From contig CAYZSU010000035.1 of NCBI GenBank assembly GCA_964480565.1, positions 1 to 22,868 of the forward strand: a stretch of 22,868 nt of DNA, read 5' to 3'. The translations under genes were made by a program, and so were the position numbers. This stretch comes from CAYZSU01 sp964480565 (lineage in GTDB: Bacteria > UBA10199 > 2-02-FULL-44-16 > JAAZCA01). Position 1 is the first letter of the stretch; the number at the start of each line of letters is the position of its first letter. The notes below the pieces were generated by a model. That model did no database searches. It worked only from the letters and a program-made list of their open reading frames with translations, and was not told the origin of the DNA. This document shows positions 1 through 8,046 of the stretch, piece after piece.

Positions 1-23
1 GTAAACCCTTTACCCCTTTTCAC

Positions 24-42
24 CCACGCGCTGGGCGCGTGG
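24..42. repeat. GC-rich perfect hairpin
   Basis: An 8-bp perfect inverted repeat (CCACGCGC, loop TGG, GCGCGTGG) stands out in an AT-rich stretch. No T-run follows closely on either strand, so it is not a typical intrinsic terminator. It could be the end of an upstream gene's transcript or a REP-like element. The region 1-290 has no convincing ORF. Besides this hairpin it holds the palindrome GCGATCGC at 85-92 and a second hairpin at 253-270. Confidence 0.5.
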
Positions 43-252
43 TACTCAAAAACGGAGCTTCAAATAGATTTGCTATTGAATATGGCGATCGCTTTGATCT
101 TAAATAATCGCAGTTACACAAATTAGTTTACAGATTCTCAATTGAAAATAAGAAAATTATAAACAGACCAACATATTTTAAGCTGCATTTTTTATTACCT
201 CAATTTTATTAAAAGAAATCTCCATAGGATAATTATAATTCAAGTTCTAATG

Positions 253-270
253 CTCGCCTTTGGCGGCGAG
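253..270. repeat. GC-rich hairpin
   Basis: CTCGCC and GGCGAG form a 6-bp stem around TTTGGC, with an alternative CGCC/GGCG pairing inside it. It is followed by GGTTCAAGTC, which looks like a tRNA T-loop, but no acceptor or anticodon arm can be drawn around it. Function unknown. Confidence 0.35.
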
Positions 271-291
271 GGTTCAAGTCAGCATCAAAGC

Positions 292-322
292 AAAAAAAAG
301 GGCCCCTGTTGGGACCCTTTTT
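292..322 (-). terminator. Intrinsic terminator of tRNA-Asn
   Basis: Read on the minus strand, GGGTCCC and GGGGCCC form a 7-bp stem with one G-U pair around a 4-nt loop. Flanking A/T bases extend it and eight U follow. On the plus strand the wobble becomes a C-A mismatch, which favours the minus orientation. It starts 5 nt past the 3' end of tRNA-Asn, so it ends that transcript. Confidence 0.85.
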
Positions 323-327
323 CTTTG

Positions 328-401
328 CTCCGGTGGCCAGACTCGAACTGGCGACTCGCTGATTAACAGTCAGCTGCTCTAACCAACTGAGCTACACCGG
401 A
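328..401 (-). tRNA. tRNA-Asn(GTT)
   Basis: The minus strand folds into a standard 74-nt cloverleaf. The acceptor stem is TCCGGTG/CACCGGA with discriminator G. The D-arm contains AGCTCAGTTGGTTAGAGC. The anticodon stem GCTGA/TCAGC encloses loop CTGTTAA with anticodon GTT (Asn), and the T-arm contains GTTCGAGTC. CCA is not encoded; the next bases are CAA, so CCA must be added enzymatically. An intrinsic terminator follows directly, so the gene looks monocistronic. Confidence 0.96.
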
Positions 402-503
402 ATATGTGGATACCGTCGTTACCAACACTACTTGCAAATGTAAAGAAAATTATGCCATTTTCCCATACAGACCCATACTTATATCCTGTCGATTCCATCC
501 CCC

Positions 504-532
504 TTGACAGAACCCATGATTTTCTTTACACG
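504..532 (+). promoter_or_regulatory. Candidate sigma-70 promoter for tRNA-Pro
   Basis: A perfect -35 TTGACA at 504-509 is followed, after 17 nt, by a weak -10 (TACACG, 527-532). The predicted start would lie about 15 nt upstream of mature tRNA-Pro. The -35 and spacing are good and the -10 is poor. Confidence 0.45.
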
Positions 533-554
533 CTGTAAATTGCATTACTTAATT

Positions 555-632
555 CGGGGTGTGGCTCAGCCTGGCTAGAGCGCACGGTTCGGGACCGTGA
601 GGTCGGAGGTTCAAATCCTCTCACCCCGACCA
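555..632 (+). tRNA. tRNA-Pro(CGG)
   Basis: The cloverleaf has acceptor CGGGGTG/CACCCCG and discriminator A, with an encoded CCA at 630-632. The anticodon stem CACGG/CCGTG encloses TTCGGGA, giving anticodon CGG, which reads proline codon CCG. The T-arm is GGAGG-TTCAAAT-CCTCT. Encoding CCA here but not in the neighbouring tRNA-Asn shows mixed practice in this genome. A T5 run follows the CCA, and transcription may also continue into tmk: a TATAAT hexamer sits at 637-642 without a clear -35. Confidence 0.96.
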
Positions 633-667
633 TTTTTATAATACCAATATAACTATTTTAGGGACTA

Positions 668-682
668 TTCAAAAATACCCAG
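668..682 (+). repeat. Short interspersed motif, copy 1
   Basis: This is TTCAAAAATACCCAG, 57 nt upstream of the tmk start codon. The same 15-mer occurs at 13743-13757, and with one change (A to G) at 17809-17823. Each copy sits between genes, upstream of a plus-strand start. It may be a regulatory site or the remnant of a mobile end. Confidence 0.5.
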
Positions 683-739
683 ATGCCCCCTTGTATTTAC
701 TCATCCAGTCCACTACATTCCCAAAAACCGGAGGCGCAT

Positions 740-1372
740 ATGGGCGTATTCATCACATTTGAAGGCATTGAGGGTTGCGGAAAAAGCACTCAAATCAAGC
801 AACTTCACGACTATTTAACCGAACATAATTACAAAACAATGCTTACGCGTGAACCTGGTGGAACGGATATTAGCGAAGCCATTCGAAAAATACTGCTCAA
901 TCCTGATTTTTCAAGCATGGCGCCAATTACGGAATTATTGCTATATAATGCCAGTCGGCACCAACATATTGCAGAATGCATTCAACCCGCACTCGCAGAT
1001 AATATCATTGTACTCTGTGATCGCTATGCAGATGCCACGAGCGCATACCAAGGTGCGGCACGGGAAATTGATGCACATATTATCAATTCATTGCACAATA
1101 TTGCCACCCATAATTTAATGCCGCATATGACTTTTTTATTGGATTGCCCTGCAGAAGTTGGATTGCAACGCGTATCCAAGCGCATTCAAAGTAATACATA
1201 CATAACCATTGATCGACTCGAATCTGAAAAAATAGAATTCCATCAGCGTGTACGACATGGCTATTTAACTATTGCAAAAAATGAACCGAATCGATTCCGT
1301 GTCATTGATGCACTTGATTCTATAGATAATATTCACACACAAATTATCGACTATGTTCATCATATTTTATAG
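740..1372 (+). CDS. tmk: Thymidylate kinase (dTMP kinase)
   Basis: It phosphorylates dTMP to dTDP with ATP, an essential cytoplasmic step in dTTP synthesis. The 210-residue product has the usual family length. It shows the P-loop GIEGCGKST (residues 9-17), the TMP-binding TREPGGT (36-42), the DRY motif (94-96) and a LID-region Arg/Lys cluster (RVSKRI). The P-loop lacks the Arg of the eukaryotic type, as in bacterial enzymes. The frame is open back to 683, but ATG 740 is chosen because GGAGG at 730-734 precedes it by 5 nt and the P-loop then lies at its normal distance from the N-terminus. First gene of an operon with holB, ricT and metG. The stop is 8 nt before the holB start. Confidence 0.95.
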   Translation: MGVFITFEGIEGCGKSTQIKQLHDYLTEHNYKTMLTREPGGTDISEAIRKILLNPDFSSMAPITELLLYNASRHQHIAECIQPALADNIIVLCDRYADATSAYQGAAREIDAHIINSLHNIATHNLMPHMTFLLDCPAEVGLQRVSKRIQSNTYITIDRLESEKIEFHQRVRHGYLTIAKNEPNRFRVIDALDSIDNIHTQIIDYVHHIL

Positions 1373-1380
1373 GAGTGTCT

Positions 1381-2346
1381 ATGACACATATCATCGGGCA
1401 CAACCGTATAATCTCTCAATTATTTCAAGCCATTCAAAATAATCGATTGCATCATGCTTATTTACTTTCTGGCCCCAAAGGCATTGGCAAGTATACAATT
1501 GCACATTCATTTTGTCATTTTTTATGCTGTAGCAATAATTCCTTATCCAACAAATCGCCATGCAATCAATGCCCTGCATGCATGCAATTTCAAGCACTGA
1601 CACATCCGGATTTTCACCTGATTTCTACAGAGAAAATGCGAATAAAAATTCAAACAATTCGTGAACTTATTGAAAAACTTCACTATCACAGCCACTCCGC
1701 CAAGTACAAATTAGCACTCATTGACGACGCGGAATGCATGACTGAATCTGCAGCCAATGCATTGTTAAAAACATTGGAAGAACCAACGGGCAATACTATT
1801 TTCTTTCTTATATCATCGAATTCCTATCAGCTACTGCCCACAATTCGATCACGCTGCCAACATATTCGATGCGAGCCATTAAATATTGCTAATATGAATA
1901 AATGGCTTTCCACGCAGGATAATATTCCAAGCACAAGTGCAGCACGCATCATTAAACTTGCAGATGGATCGATTGGCCGTGCCTTGGAATTAGATACGGA
2001 TTTCATCACAATTATTTTAGATCGTTTTTTCACATTACTCGGCCATGCCAGCAGTGCAGATATCATCGACACATCGCAAACATGGGCATCATTTGATATC
2101 ACGCGCATGCCACTGATTTTTGATATCATTGCCAGCATTTATCGCGACATGCTATTATCTCATATTGACCCTCAAGCAGCTAATTTAACTCACCCAGAAG
2201 TATGCAAGCAGCTTCGCTATCCCATTGACTGGATTGAAAATGCCATTCAACTCATCTTACAAACAAAGCAAATGCTCAGTACGCATGTAAATAAACAGTT
2301 GATGTTTGAACAACTTCTGTTTAGCCTAACAGGCTATAATGCGTAG
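1381..2346 (+). CDS. holB: DNA polymerase III clamp loader subunit delta'
   Basis: Delta' is the rigid stator of the clamp loader that opens the sliding clamp on DNA. The 321-residue protein shows GHNRI, a P-loop-like GPKGIGKYT (31-39), a Cys4 zinc module (ending in CNQCPAC), LIDDAECM in the Walker B position, ALLKTLEEP, and the SRC motif (TIRSRC). Residue 38 is Tyr where an active P-loop has Ser/Thr. This agrees with delta' usually not hydrolysing ATP and argues against DnaX. A GTG lies in frame at 1375, but ATG 1381 has AGGAG 5 nt upstream and is preferred. Gene order tmk-holB-ricT-metG resembles the conserved Firmicutes tmk...holB-yaaT arrangement. Confidence 0.9.
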   Translation: MTHIIGHNRIISQLFQAIQNNRLHHAYLLSGPKGIGKYTIAHSFCHFLCCSNNSLSNKSPCNQCPACMQFQALTHPDFHLISTEKMRIKIQTIRELIEKLHYHSHSAKYKLALIDDAECMTESAANALLKTLEEPTGNTIFFLISSNSYQLLPTIRSRCQHIRCEPLNIANMNKWLSTQDNIPSTSAARIIKLADGSIGRALELDTDFITIILDRFFTLLGHASSADIIDTSQTWASFDITRMPLIFDIIASIYRDMLLSHIDPQAANLTHPEVCKQLRYPIDWIENAIQLILQTKQMLSTHVNKQLMFEQLLFSLTGYNA

Positions 2347-2380
2347 CGCTGCTATGCTAAACTAGAAATGGACCGCACAA

Positions 2381-3439
2381 ATGACAATGGATACACAACC
2401 AGATAGTCACGAGAATACACTTTCCACTCCAGACAAGCAATCATCACTGTATACGATCGGCATTACCTATCGATTGGCTGGAAAAATATATACGTATTTA
2501 TGTCACTCCGACAAATATACGATTGGCATGCAAGTCATTGTAAAAAATGATAAAGCAGAGGTAATTGCCAATGTCATTACAGCACCCAAAAAATGCGATT
2601 CCAATATAAATAAAGAAAAATATCGTTATGTACTTCGACAAGCAAGCGAGGACGATATCAACCGACATCATGCACTGCGCGAACAAGCACTATCCTATAG
2701 TGACACCTGTCAGAAAAAAATTAATGACCATCATCTCGACATGAAATTAATTGATGCAGAAATTACAGAAAACGGAAAAAAAGCAATTTTCTTCTTTTTT
2801 TCCGAAGAGCGTGTGGACTTTCGGCAACTGGTTAAAGATTTGGCCAGCCACTTGCGAATACGCATTGAAATGCGTCAAGTCGGTGCACGCGATGAAGCCA
2901 AAATCGTTGGTGCTATGGGACCATGCGGCAAAGTCACTTGCTGTAGTCAACACTTACGGCAATTTCAATCCATTTCAATTTCATTGGCTAAGCAGCAAGG
3001 CTTGGCACCTAACCCCTCAAAGCTTACCGGCATGTGTGGCAAGCTGAAGTGTTGCCTGGCTTATGAAGCAGATGCTTACAATGAAATGCGAAAAGGATTA
3101 CCAAAGCTAGGTTCAGCAGTGCAAAGCCCCAAAGGACCTGGCAAAGTGGTGGACATTAACATTCTAAAACAAGAATGCGGCGTTCAACTTTATGGTAGCA
3201 ATACAACTCGCTGTGCATGTGCGGAGTGTCATACTCTTAAAGTCGAAGAGCGCGATCAAATATTAAATGAATTACGCGAAAAAAATCAAAAACAAGCCGC
3301 TGATCGCGCTGAAAATGCTAACAAAAAAATGCATCGACGATCCAATCGAAAAAACAATGCAAAGAGTAATGTCGCAAACAAAAATAATCAAAAAAGGAAC
3401 TCAAGAAAAAATGGACCTCAAAGCAAAAACAAAAAATAA
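2381..3439 (+). CDS. ricT: PSP1-domain protein, RicT/YaaT family
   Basis: In Bacillus, RicT (YaaT) acts in the Y-complex, which supports RNase Y-dependent mRNA processing and binds Fe-S clusters; the role outside Firmicutes is less clear. The 352-residue protein has the PSP1 signature (ERVDFRQLVKDLA then GARDEAKIVG, about 143-178). Two Cys clusters follow, GPCGKVTCC (180-188) and GMCGKLKCC (217-225), then a third Cys group (CACAEC, 278-283). The last ~50 residues are a Lys/Asn/Arg-rich, probably disordered and RNA-friendly tail. The start lacks a strong ribosome binding site; a second in-frame ATG is at 2387. It lies 34 nt after holB and overlaps metG by 29 nt, so it is co-transcribed. Confidence 0.88.
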   Translation: MTMDTQPDSHENTLSTPDKQSSLYTIGITYRLAGKIYTYLCHSDKYTIGMQVIVKNDKAEVIANVITAPKKCDSNINKEKYRYVLRQASEDDINRHHALREQALSYSDTCQKKINDHHLDMKLIDAEITENGKKAIFFFFSEERVDFRQLVKDLASHLRIRIEMRQVGARDEAKIVGAMGPCGKVTCCSQHLRQFQSISISLAKQQGLAPNPSKLTGMCGKLKCCLAYEADAYNEMRKGLPKLGSAVQSPKGPGKVVDINILKQECGVQLYGSNTTRCACAECHTLKVEERDQILNELREKNQKQAADRAENANKKMHRRSNRKNNAKSNVANKNNQKRNSRKNGPQSKNKK

Positions 3440-5369
3440 AGCATTTTATATCACAACCGCAATCGACTATGTAAATAGCAAACCCCATATTGGTACAGCT
3501 TATGAAAAGATCGGCGCGGACGTACTCGCTAGATGGTACAGGCTAAATAACTATGACGTCCACTTTCAAATGGGCAATGATGAGCATTCCATCAATGTTT
3601 GGAAGTCAGCCAAGGAAAAAGGATTATCCTCCAAGGATTATTGCGATCAAATGCGTACTCAATTTGAATCCACCTGGAAAGCGCTCGATATTTCCTATGA
3701 TGGATTCATTCAAACATCTGATGCATTTCATGCAAAAGGAGTTCAGGCATTGTTCCAGCGTGTTCTGGATAATAATGATATCTATCAATCCAATTATGAG
3801 GGATGGTATTGTGAATCCTGTGAAGCATATTTAACGGACAAAGACTTAATCGACGGTAATTGCCCGCATCACAATACCCCGCCAAAATGGCTAAAAGAAC
3901 ATAATTACTTCTTTGCATTATCCAAATACACAAAACCATTGATCGATCACATCAAGTCACATCCTGAATTTATCATGCCTGAGGTCAGGCGAAATGAAAT
4001 CATGCGATTTTTGGAAGATGGATTGCAGGATATTTCAATATCACGATCATCATTTGATTGGGGTATTCCATTACCAAACGATTCATCGCATATCGTCTAT
4101 GTGTGGTTTGATGCGCTGATCAACTATATCACTGCCATCGGCTATAATACGGATATGACGAAATTCGATAAATACTGGCCCGCTAGCATGCATGTCATTG
4201 GCAAGGATATCACACGATTTCATTGCATCATTTGGCCGGCCATGCTCATGAGTGCCGGAATCCCTCTACCCAAAACAATTTTCGGCCATGGATTTGTGTA
4301 TTTAAAAGGCGAGCGTATGAGTAAATCGCTTGGCAATATCATTGACCCCATGGACATTACGCACAAATTTGGTGCAGATCCACTTCGCTATTATCTCATG
4401 CGCGAAGGGAGCTTTGGCAGGGATAGCGATTTTACATGGGATCACTTTATGGAACGCTACAATGGTGATCTCGCTAATGGCATCGGCAATTTAGTGAGCC
4501 GAACCATTGGCATGGCCACGCGTTATATTGATGGGCGAATTCGTTCTGTAAACACCGCACCTACTCAGCTTTCAACTGCTGTAAATCAATTGCCGCAAGC
4601 CATTGCCGCATACTTGGATCATTCAAGCGGCGACATTGAATTTCATCGCGCACTCACATGTATTTGGGATATTATTGCACTCGCAGATAAAACCATCAAT
4701 GACGAAAAACCCTGGGGCTTGGCCAAAGAAAAACGCTTTTCTGATATTGAGCAAATTCTTGCACAGCTATCCGGATGTATTTACGTTATTGCAATCATGC
4801 TATGGCCATTCATGCCCAAAACTGCCCAAAAAATTTGGGATCAAATGGGATTTTCCGTATATGGTGATATTAATAAACAAGATATCACAACACTATCCGC
4901 ACAATTGGCCTATGATATTCAAGTAATAAAAAATGATGGCATATTTCCTCGCATAGAAAATGATCCGCAAAAAACCACTGCGCTCAGTGCCGCTGAGCCG
5001 AAGAAAGCAACGCCCCTCAAGGAGACTCCCATGACAGATGACAATACACAGATCACAATTAATGATGTTGCCAAAGTGGAACTTAAAACAGCGGAAATTT
5101 GTGAGGCTGTATGCGTGGACGGCACGGATAAATTAATGCAATTGCAAATTAAACTCGGCGACGAATCGCGCCAGATTATTGCAGGCATTGCCCAACATTA
5201 TACTGCAGAGGAACTCATCGGCAAACATATTGTTGTGATTGCGAATTTAAAACCCGCAAAACTGCGCGGCATTGAATCCAATGGCATGCTGCTTGCCGCA
5301 TCCGATGATGACATGATATCCATTCTCACACCATTAAAACCGGTAAAAAGTGGCTCTAAGGTAAAATAG
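3411..5369 (+). CDS. metG: Methionyl-tRNA synthetase with C-terminal tRNA-binding domain
   Basis: It charges tRNA-Met with methionine. From ATG 3411 the protein has 652 residues. HIGT (26-29) is the HIGH motif and RMSKS (302-306) the KMSKS motif. One zinc knuckle, Cys134-Cys137-Cys151-His154, has the same spacing as the single-zinc Thermus enzyme. An EMAPII/Trbp111-like domain fills about 543-652 (SNGMLLAAS near its end). The frame is open upstream to 3267, inside ricT. ATG 3411 is chosen because it starts just ahead of the catalytic core and has AAAGGAA upstream, though 11 nt away. The 29-nt overlap with ricT suggests translational coupling. Last gene of the operon, followed by a strong terminator. 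Confidence 0.94.
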   Translation: MDLKAKTKNKAFYITTAIDYVNSKPHIGTAYEKIGADVLARWYRLNNYDVHFQMGNDEHSINVWKSAKEKGLSSKDYCDQMRTQFESTWKALDISYDGFIQTSDAFHAKGVQALFQRVLDNNDIYQSNYEGWYCESCEAYLTDKDLIDGNCPHHNTPPKWLKEHNYFFALSKYTKPLIDHIKSHPEFIMPEVRRNEIMRFLEDGLQDISISRSSFDWGIPLPNDSSHIVYVWFDALINYITAIGYNTDMTKFDKYWPASMHVIGKDITRFHCIIWPAMLMSAGIPLPKTIFGHGFVYLKGERMSKSLGNIIDPMDITHKFGADPLRYYLMREGSFGRDSDFTWDHFMERYNGDLANGIGNLVSRTIGMATRYIDGRIRSVNTAPTQLSTAVNQLPQAIAAYLDHSSGDIEFHRALTCIWDIIALADKTINDEKPWGLAKEKRFSDIEQILAQLSGCIYVIAIMLWPFMPKTAQKIWDQMGFSVYGDINKQDITTLSAQLAYDIQVIKNDGIFPRIENDPQKTTALSAAEPKKATPLKETPMTDDNTQITINDVAKVELKTAEICEAVCVDGTDKLMQLQIKLGDESRQIIAGIAQHYTAEELIGKHIVVIANLKPAKLRGIESNGMLLAASDDDMISILTPLKPVKSGSKVK

Positions 5370-5387
5370 TATTTAGCAATACATAAA

Positions 5388-5414
5388 AAAATAGGGGCAA
5401 TTAGCCCCTATTTT
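5388..5414. terminator. Bidirectional intrinsic terminator
   Basis: An 11-bp perfect stem (AAAATAGGGGC / GCCCCTATTTT) with loop AATTA has A-runs on the left and T-runs on the right. It can therefore stop both metG (plus, ends 5369) and the convergent lipoprotein gene (minus, ends 5437). Confidence 0.88.
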
Positions 5415-5436
5415 AATTCACCCGATTATTACTGTA

Positions 5437-6729
5437 TCATTCCATACCCAGCACATTGATTAATGTATTTATCGTCTGATGCCTACTGACATTATTATAA
5501 TAGTTACAGGATTTATCCGCATAGGACATGAAATATTCCCTTAACTTAGACCTCACTGATTCCACATAGTCTTTTGTGCCGATGATCACATCATTTTCAT
5601 GCACCATCATATACACAGCCTGTGCCACGCTCAATTCATCACCGTGATTCGCCTTCATAAAATATAAAAGCACTGCGCCCTCAGGTGCGATTTCTTCAGC
5701 CGCATCGACCAGTGATTGCCATTCCTCTGGGAGATGTCGTAAATTTCTAACATCATCCTGCCATGCAAGTTTATTGATAATATCCCCTTTACCATGAACC
5801 ACTATGGCAAATGTTTGACATACACTCGGTTCACCTGGACGATTCTCACGGATAGAATCCTCCTCTTCAGACACTACAGCAGGCTCTTCAGGCTCTGGAT
5901 CAGCGGCAAGTACTTCATTATTATCCGCGCTACCACGTCTCCATAATCGATCCAAGGTGCGCGCCTTTGTCATCGGCGTACCTTCCTGCGATTGCCCGCG
6001 AGATTGTACAAGATCGAATCTACCTTCAGGCACTTTATTGTTAGATATTAGATCACCCTCTGTCCCAGGCACACGAACAGACCATTGATCCATTGGATTT
6101 TCCAATCGACCATTGAGTGGCAGTGATTTTTGCTTGAGCGCTATACGATGACCATTATTAACGATATATGGATTACATGCTATGGATACCTGATAGGTAT
6201 CATCTTCAATAGAGCTGTACGGCAATATTCGTGATAATCCATTATAAAGCGCCGTATAATTTTCAGGCATTCTGCGAAAACCATCTTGAATATCCGACCA
6301 AAGCATCACTCCCGCATTGCTCGGTTGTGGCATAATTTGATCCAATATATCGCAGCTATTTAACGGTTCTACTGGCATACACGCAGGATCATCGGGGGTT
6401 TCTTCACAATCGACCACAGGTTCCGATGTACACGCAGGATCATCAGGAGTTTCCTCACAATCAATCACAGGTTCCGGCGTACATGACGGACCATCGGGAG
6501 TTTCTTCACAATCGATCACAGGTTCCGGAGTACAAGCAGGATCATCTGGTGTTTCTTCACAATTTACAACAGGCTCCGGCGTACATGACGGATCATCAGG
6601 AGTTTCTTCACAATTGACTGCTGGTTCCGGATCTGGAATTAACTCCCCATCATCACAACCCATTGACCACATGCCCAAACATGCAATCATTATAATAGAA
6701 CCAATAATCATCATCATACGCTGCAGCAT
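5437..6729 (-). CDS. Lipoprotein with five CEETPDDP-type Cys repeats, unknown function
   Basis: I do not recognise a family. The 430-residue protein begins with a lipoprotein-like signal peptide: hydrophobic segment 6-21, then SMGC with Cys25 as likely lipidation site (Ser at -3 is atypical). Five tandem 17-residue repeats follow (37-121), each with two Cys and a DDPxC/DGPxC core, a likely stalk. A non-repeat globular region and an acidic Pro/Glu linker (about 275-300) come next. The last domain (about 305-430) contains FAIVVHGKGD and LLYFMKANHGDELS. The start is well supported: AAGGAGG lies 5 nt upstream of ATG. It is convergent with metG and shares its terminator. Cell-surface exposure is inferred from the signal and repeats. 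Confidence 0.8.
   Translation of the reverse strand: MLQRMMMIIGSIIMIACLGMWSMGCDDGELIPDPEPAVNCEETPDDPSCTPEPVVNCEETPDDPACTPEPVIDCEETPDGPSCTPEPVIDCEETPDDPACTSEPVVDCEETPDDPACMPVEPLNSCDILDQIMPQPSNAGVMLWSDIQDGFRRMPENYTALYNGLSRILPYSSIEDDTYQVSIACNPYIVNNGHRIALKQKSLPLNGRLENPMDQWSVRVPGTEGDLISNNKVPEGRFDLVQSRGQSQEGTPMTKARTLDRLWRRGSADNNEVLAADPEPEEPAVVSEEEDSIRENRPGEPSVCQTFAIVVHGKGDIINKLAWQDDVRNLRHLPEEWQSLVDAAEEIAPEGAVLLYFMKANHGDELSVAQAVYMMVHENDVIIGTKDYVESVRSKLREYFMSYADKSCNYYNNVSRHQTINTLINVLGME
6367..6621 (-). repeat. Five tandem 51-bp repeats inside the lipoprotein gene
   Basis: Five in-frame 51-bp units encode x-V/I-N/D-CEETPDDPxCTPEP. Units differ by a few silent and conservative changes (DGP in unit 3, TSEP in unit 4, MPVEP in unit 5). 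Such arrays can change copy number by slippage or recombination. Confidence 0.9.
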
Positions 6730-7057
6730 AATGCCTCCTTGAAAGCCCCCAACAAGTTATAGTATTAATAACTAGCAATATTCATGCCAGTATAAAAAAC
6801 TTATAACACATTGATAATTAACGATTCCTTAGATAAACTCGATGATAAAATAAGAATGATTAGTATCAAAATTATGACATCTCTGGGTATTATACGCCCC
6901 ATACTGCCGTATGGAATCTGCCCTCAAATACCACTATTTTCAACATTTTCAAGGATACATACATTGACATATGTACTTACATACGCAATCGATACAAAGA
7001 GATATTCGAATGGACAGATCACTAGGCAGGCCATAAACATCTGGAGCTTTAGTTGCT
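6730..7057. other. 328-bp intergenic region between divergent genes
   Basis: I see no convincing gene. An 87-codon open frame at 6811-7074 (plus) has no ribosome binding site and a composition unlike its neighbours, and it runs into the YacP-like gene. The region holds an inverted repeat at 6755-6773, an isolated -35-like TTGACA at 6964-6969 without a good -10 at normal spacing, and TACAT/ATGTA inverted repeats around it. It presumably carries the promoters for both flanking genes. Confidence 0.5.
6755..6773. promoter_or_regulatory. Inverted repeat, possible operator
   Basis: AGTTAT and ATAACT are separated by 7 nt (AGTATTA). They sit 26-44 nt upstream of the lipoprotein start codon, in the zone where its promoter should be. 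On the minus strand the repeat includes a -10-like TATAAC. This fits a repressor site or chance AT-rich symmetry. Confidence 0.3.
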
Positions 7058-7501
7058 ATGCTACTAATCATTGACGGTTATAATTTTATTCGACGCATCC
7101 CCCATTTTGCAGCCATTGAACGCGAACACGGATTGGAAGATGGCCGTTTTGAAATGCTAATGCCTATCGAACATTATTCGGCTGAGCAACACTATGACAC
7201 GCATGTTATTTTTGATGGCAGCAATGGGCCACATGTATATCATGGAGCTTGTTCCAAACAGGAGCGATTTCAAGGCATAGACATTTCATTTTCAAAACCA
7301 CGCGAATCTGCGGATATGCTGATTGTCAAATTAATCAAGCAACGCGTCAAAACTAATCGCGCTGATGGCATTTCTGAAAGCATTATTTTAATTACCGATG
7401 ATTTATCGCTTCGTGATGACGTATTTTCATATGGTGTATTTTGTAGATCCACTTGGGAGCTATATGACGCGATGACATCGCATCATATGATTGCAATATA
7501 G
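7058..7501 (+). CDS. YacP-like NYN-domain RNase
   Basis: NYN domains are PIN-like metal-dependent ribonucleases; the Bacillus YacP/Rae1 member cleaves mRNA on the ribosome. The 147-residue protein opens with LLIIDGYNFIR (Asp6 and Asn9 are the metal/active-site positions). It continues with VIFDGSNG (Asp53), KPRESADMLIVKLI (Asp86) and LITDDLSLRDDV (Asp114, Asp115, Asp120, Asp121), the acidic set expected of the fold. It is somewhat shorter than the ~170-residue Bacillus protein, with the shortening mainly at the C-terminus. GGAG lies 11 nt before ATG, a long spacing. It stands alone on the plus strand, convergent with the next gene, so its substrate cannot be inferred from context. Confidence 0.8.
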   Translation: MLLIIDGYNFIRRIPHFAAIEREHGLEDGRFEMLMPIEHYSAEQHYDTHVIFDGSNGPHVYHGACSKQERFQGIDISFSKPRESADMLIVKLIKQRVKTNRADGISESIILITDDLSLRDDVFSYGVFCRSTWELYDAMTSHHMIAI

Positions 7502-7571
7502 GGAAAAGAAATGTTCAAAAAAACACCCTTTTAAAATACCCTTTGAAATGCTTGCTTTGAAGACAGCCCAC

Positions 7572-7940
7572 TTATTTCTTTTTTGATTTCTTAGCTTTTG
7601 ATTTCTTTTTTTTCACAATGCTTAATTTGCTCACCTCTTTGGAAGCCGCATCGACCTCTCTATCCAAGGCCTTTACTTGCTCAATAATTTCATCAATGGA
7701 TGCATTGCGTTTAATACTGCTCTGCGCAGATTTATCCAGTTGTGCATAGGCTTCCTGTCCCAGCTTACACAATAATTTATACCGCTCCACACGGCCCTTT
7801 TGAATGATCACATGCAATTTAGCGGCATGTGCAGTGGACTCGGCAATTATTCCCGCTTCATGTGCACCATCTTTTAACAACTGCAATCCCTCGTCAATCA
7901 AGGCTTTGGCTTTTTCATGAATATCATCCCATTGAGGCAT
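7572..7940 (-). CDS. Small helical protein with Lys-rich tail, unknown function
   Basis: It has 122 residues and no signal peptide. Residues 1-45 form an amphipathic, Ala/Glu-rich helix. Residues 75-105 look like a coiled coil (IDEIIEQVKALDREVDAASKE). The last 14 residues are almost all Lys/Ser/Ala (KKKKSKAKKSKKK). Such tails can bind nucleic acid or acidic surfaces, but no family assignment is possible by eye. Expression is well supported: AAAGGAG lies about 6 nt before ATG, and an extended -10 promoter sits at 7970-7998. It is convergent with the YacP-like gene; no clear terminator lies in the 70 nt between them. Confidence 0.72.
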   Translation of the reverse strand: MPQWDDIHEKAKALIDEGLQLLKDGAHEAGIIAESTAHAAKLHVIIQKGRVERYKLLCKLGQEAYAQLDKSAQSSIKRNASIDEIIEQVKALDREVDAASKEVSKLSIVKKKKSKAKKSKKK

Positions 7941-7969
7941 ACGATTCTCCTTTGTTCATATGAATATCT

Positions 7970-7998
7970 ATTATAGCACGATTTATTTAAAAATTGCA
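7970..7998 (-). promoter_or_regulatory. Extended -10 sigma-70 promoter
   Basis: On the minus strand TGCTATAAT (7970-7978) is a perfect extended -10 element. A weak -35 (TGCAAT, 7993-7998) lies 17 nt upstream. The predicted start is about 22 nt upstream of the ATG at 7940, leaving room for the AAAGGAG ribosome binding site. Confidence 0.65.
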
Positions 7999-8046
7999 GA
8001 CTAAACTATGAAACTGCCCTAGCCAATAGCCACGTTGATCAAGCGC

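Noticed and set aside
85..92. GCGATCGC palindrome as a cyanobacterial HIP1 marker
   Set aside because: Only a single copy was noticed, whereas cyanobacterial genomes carry it densely; the gene content also points away from cyanobacteria.
253..290. Possible tRNA fragment (hairpin followed by GGTTCAAGTC)
   Set aside because: The T-loop-like string has no matching T-stem bases on its 3' side, and no acceptor, D or anticodon arm can be drawn.
6426..6617. 63-codon frame opposite the lipoprotein repeats
   Set aside because: It is a shadow of the tandem repeat on the opposite strand and has no start signals.
6811..7074. 87-codon open frame before the YacP-like gene
   Set aside because: It has no ribosome binding site, overlaps the start of a well-supported gene, and its translation shows no domain or plausible composition.
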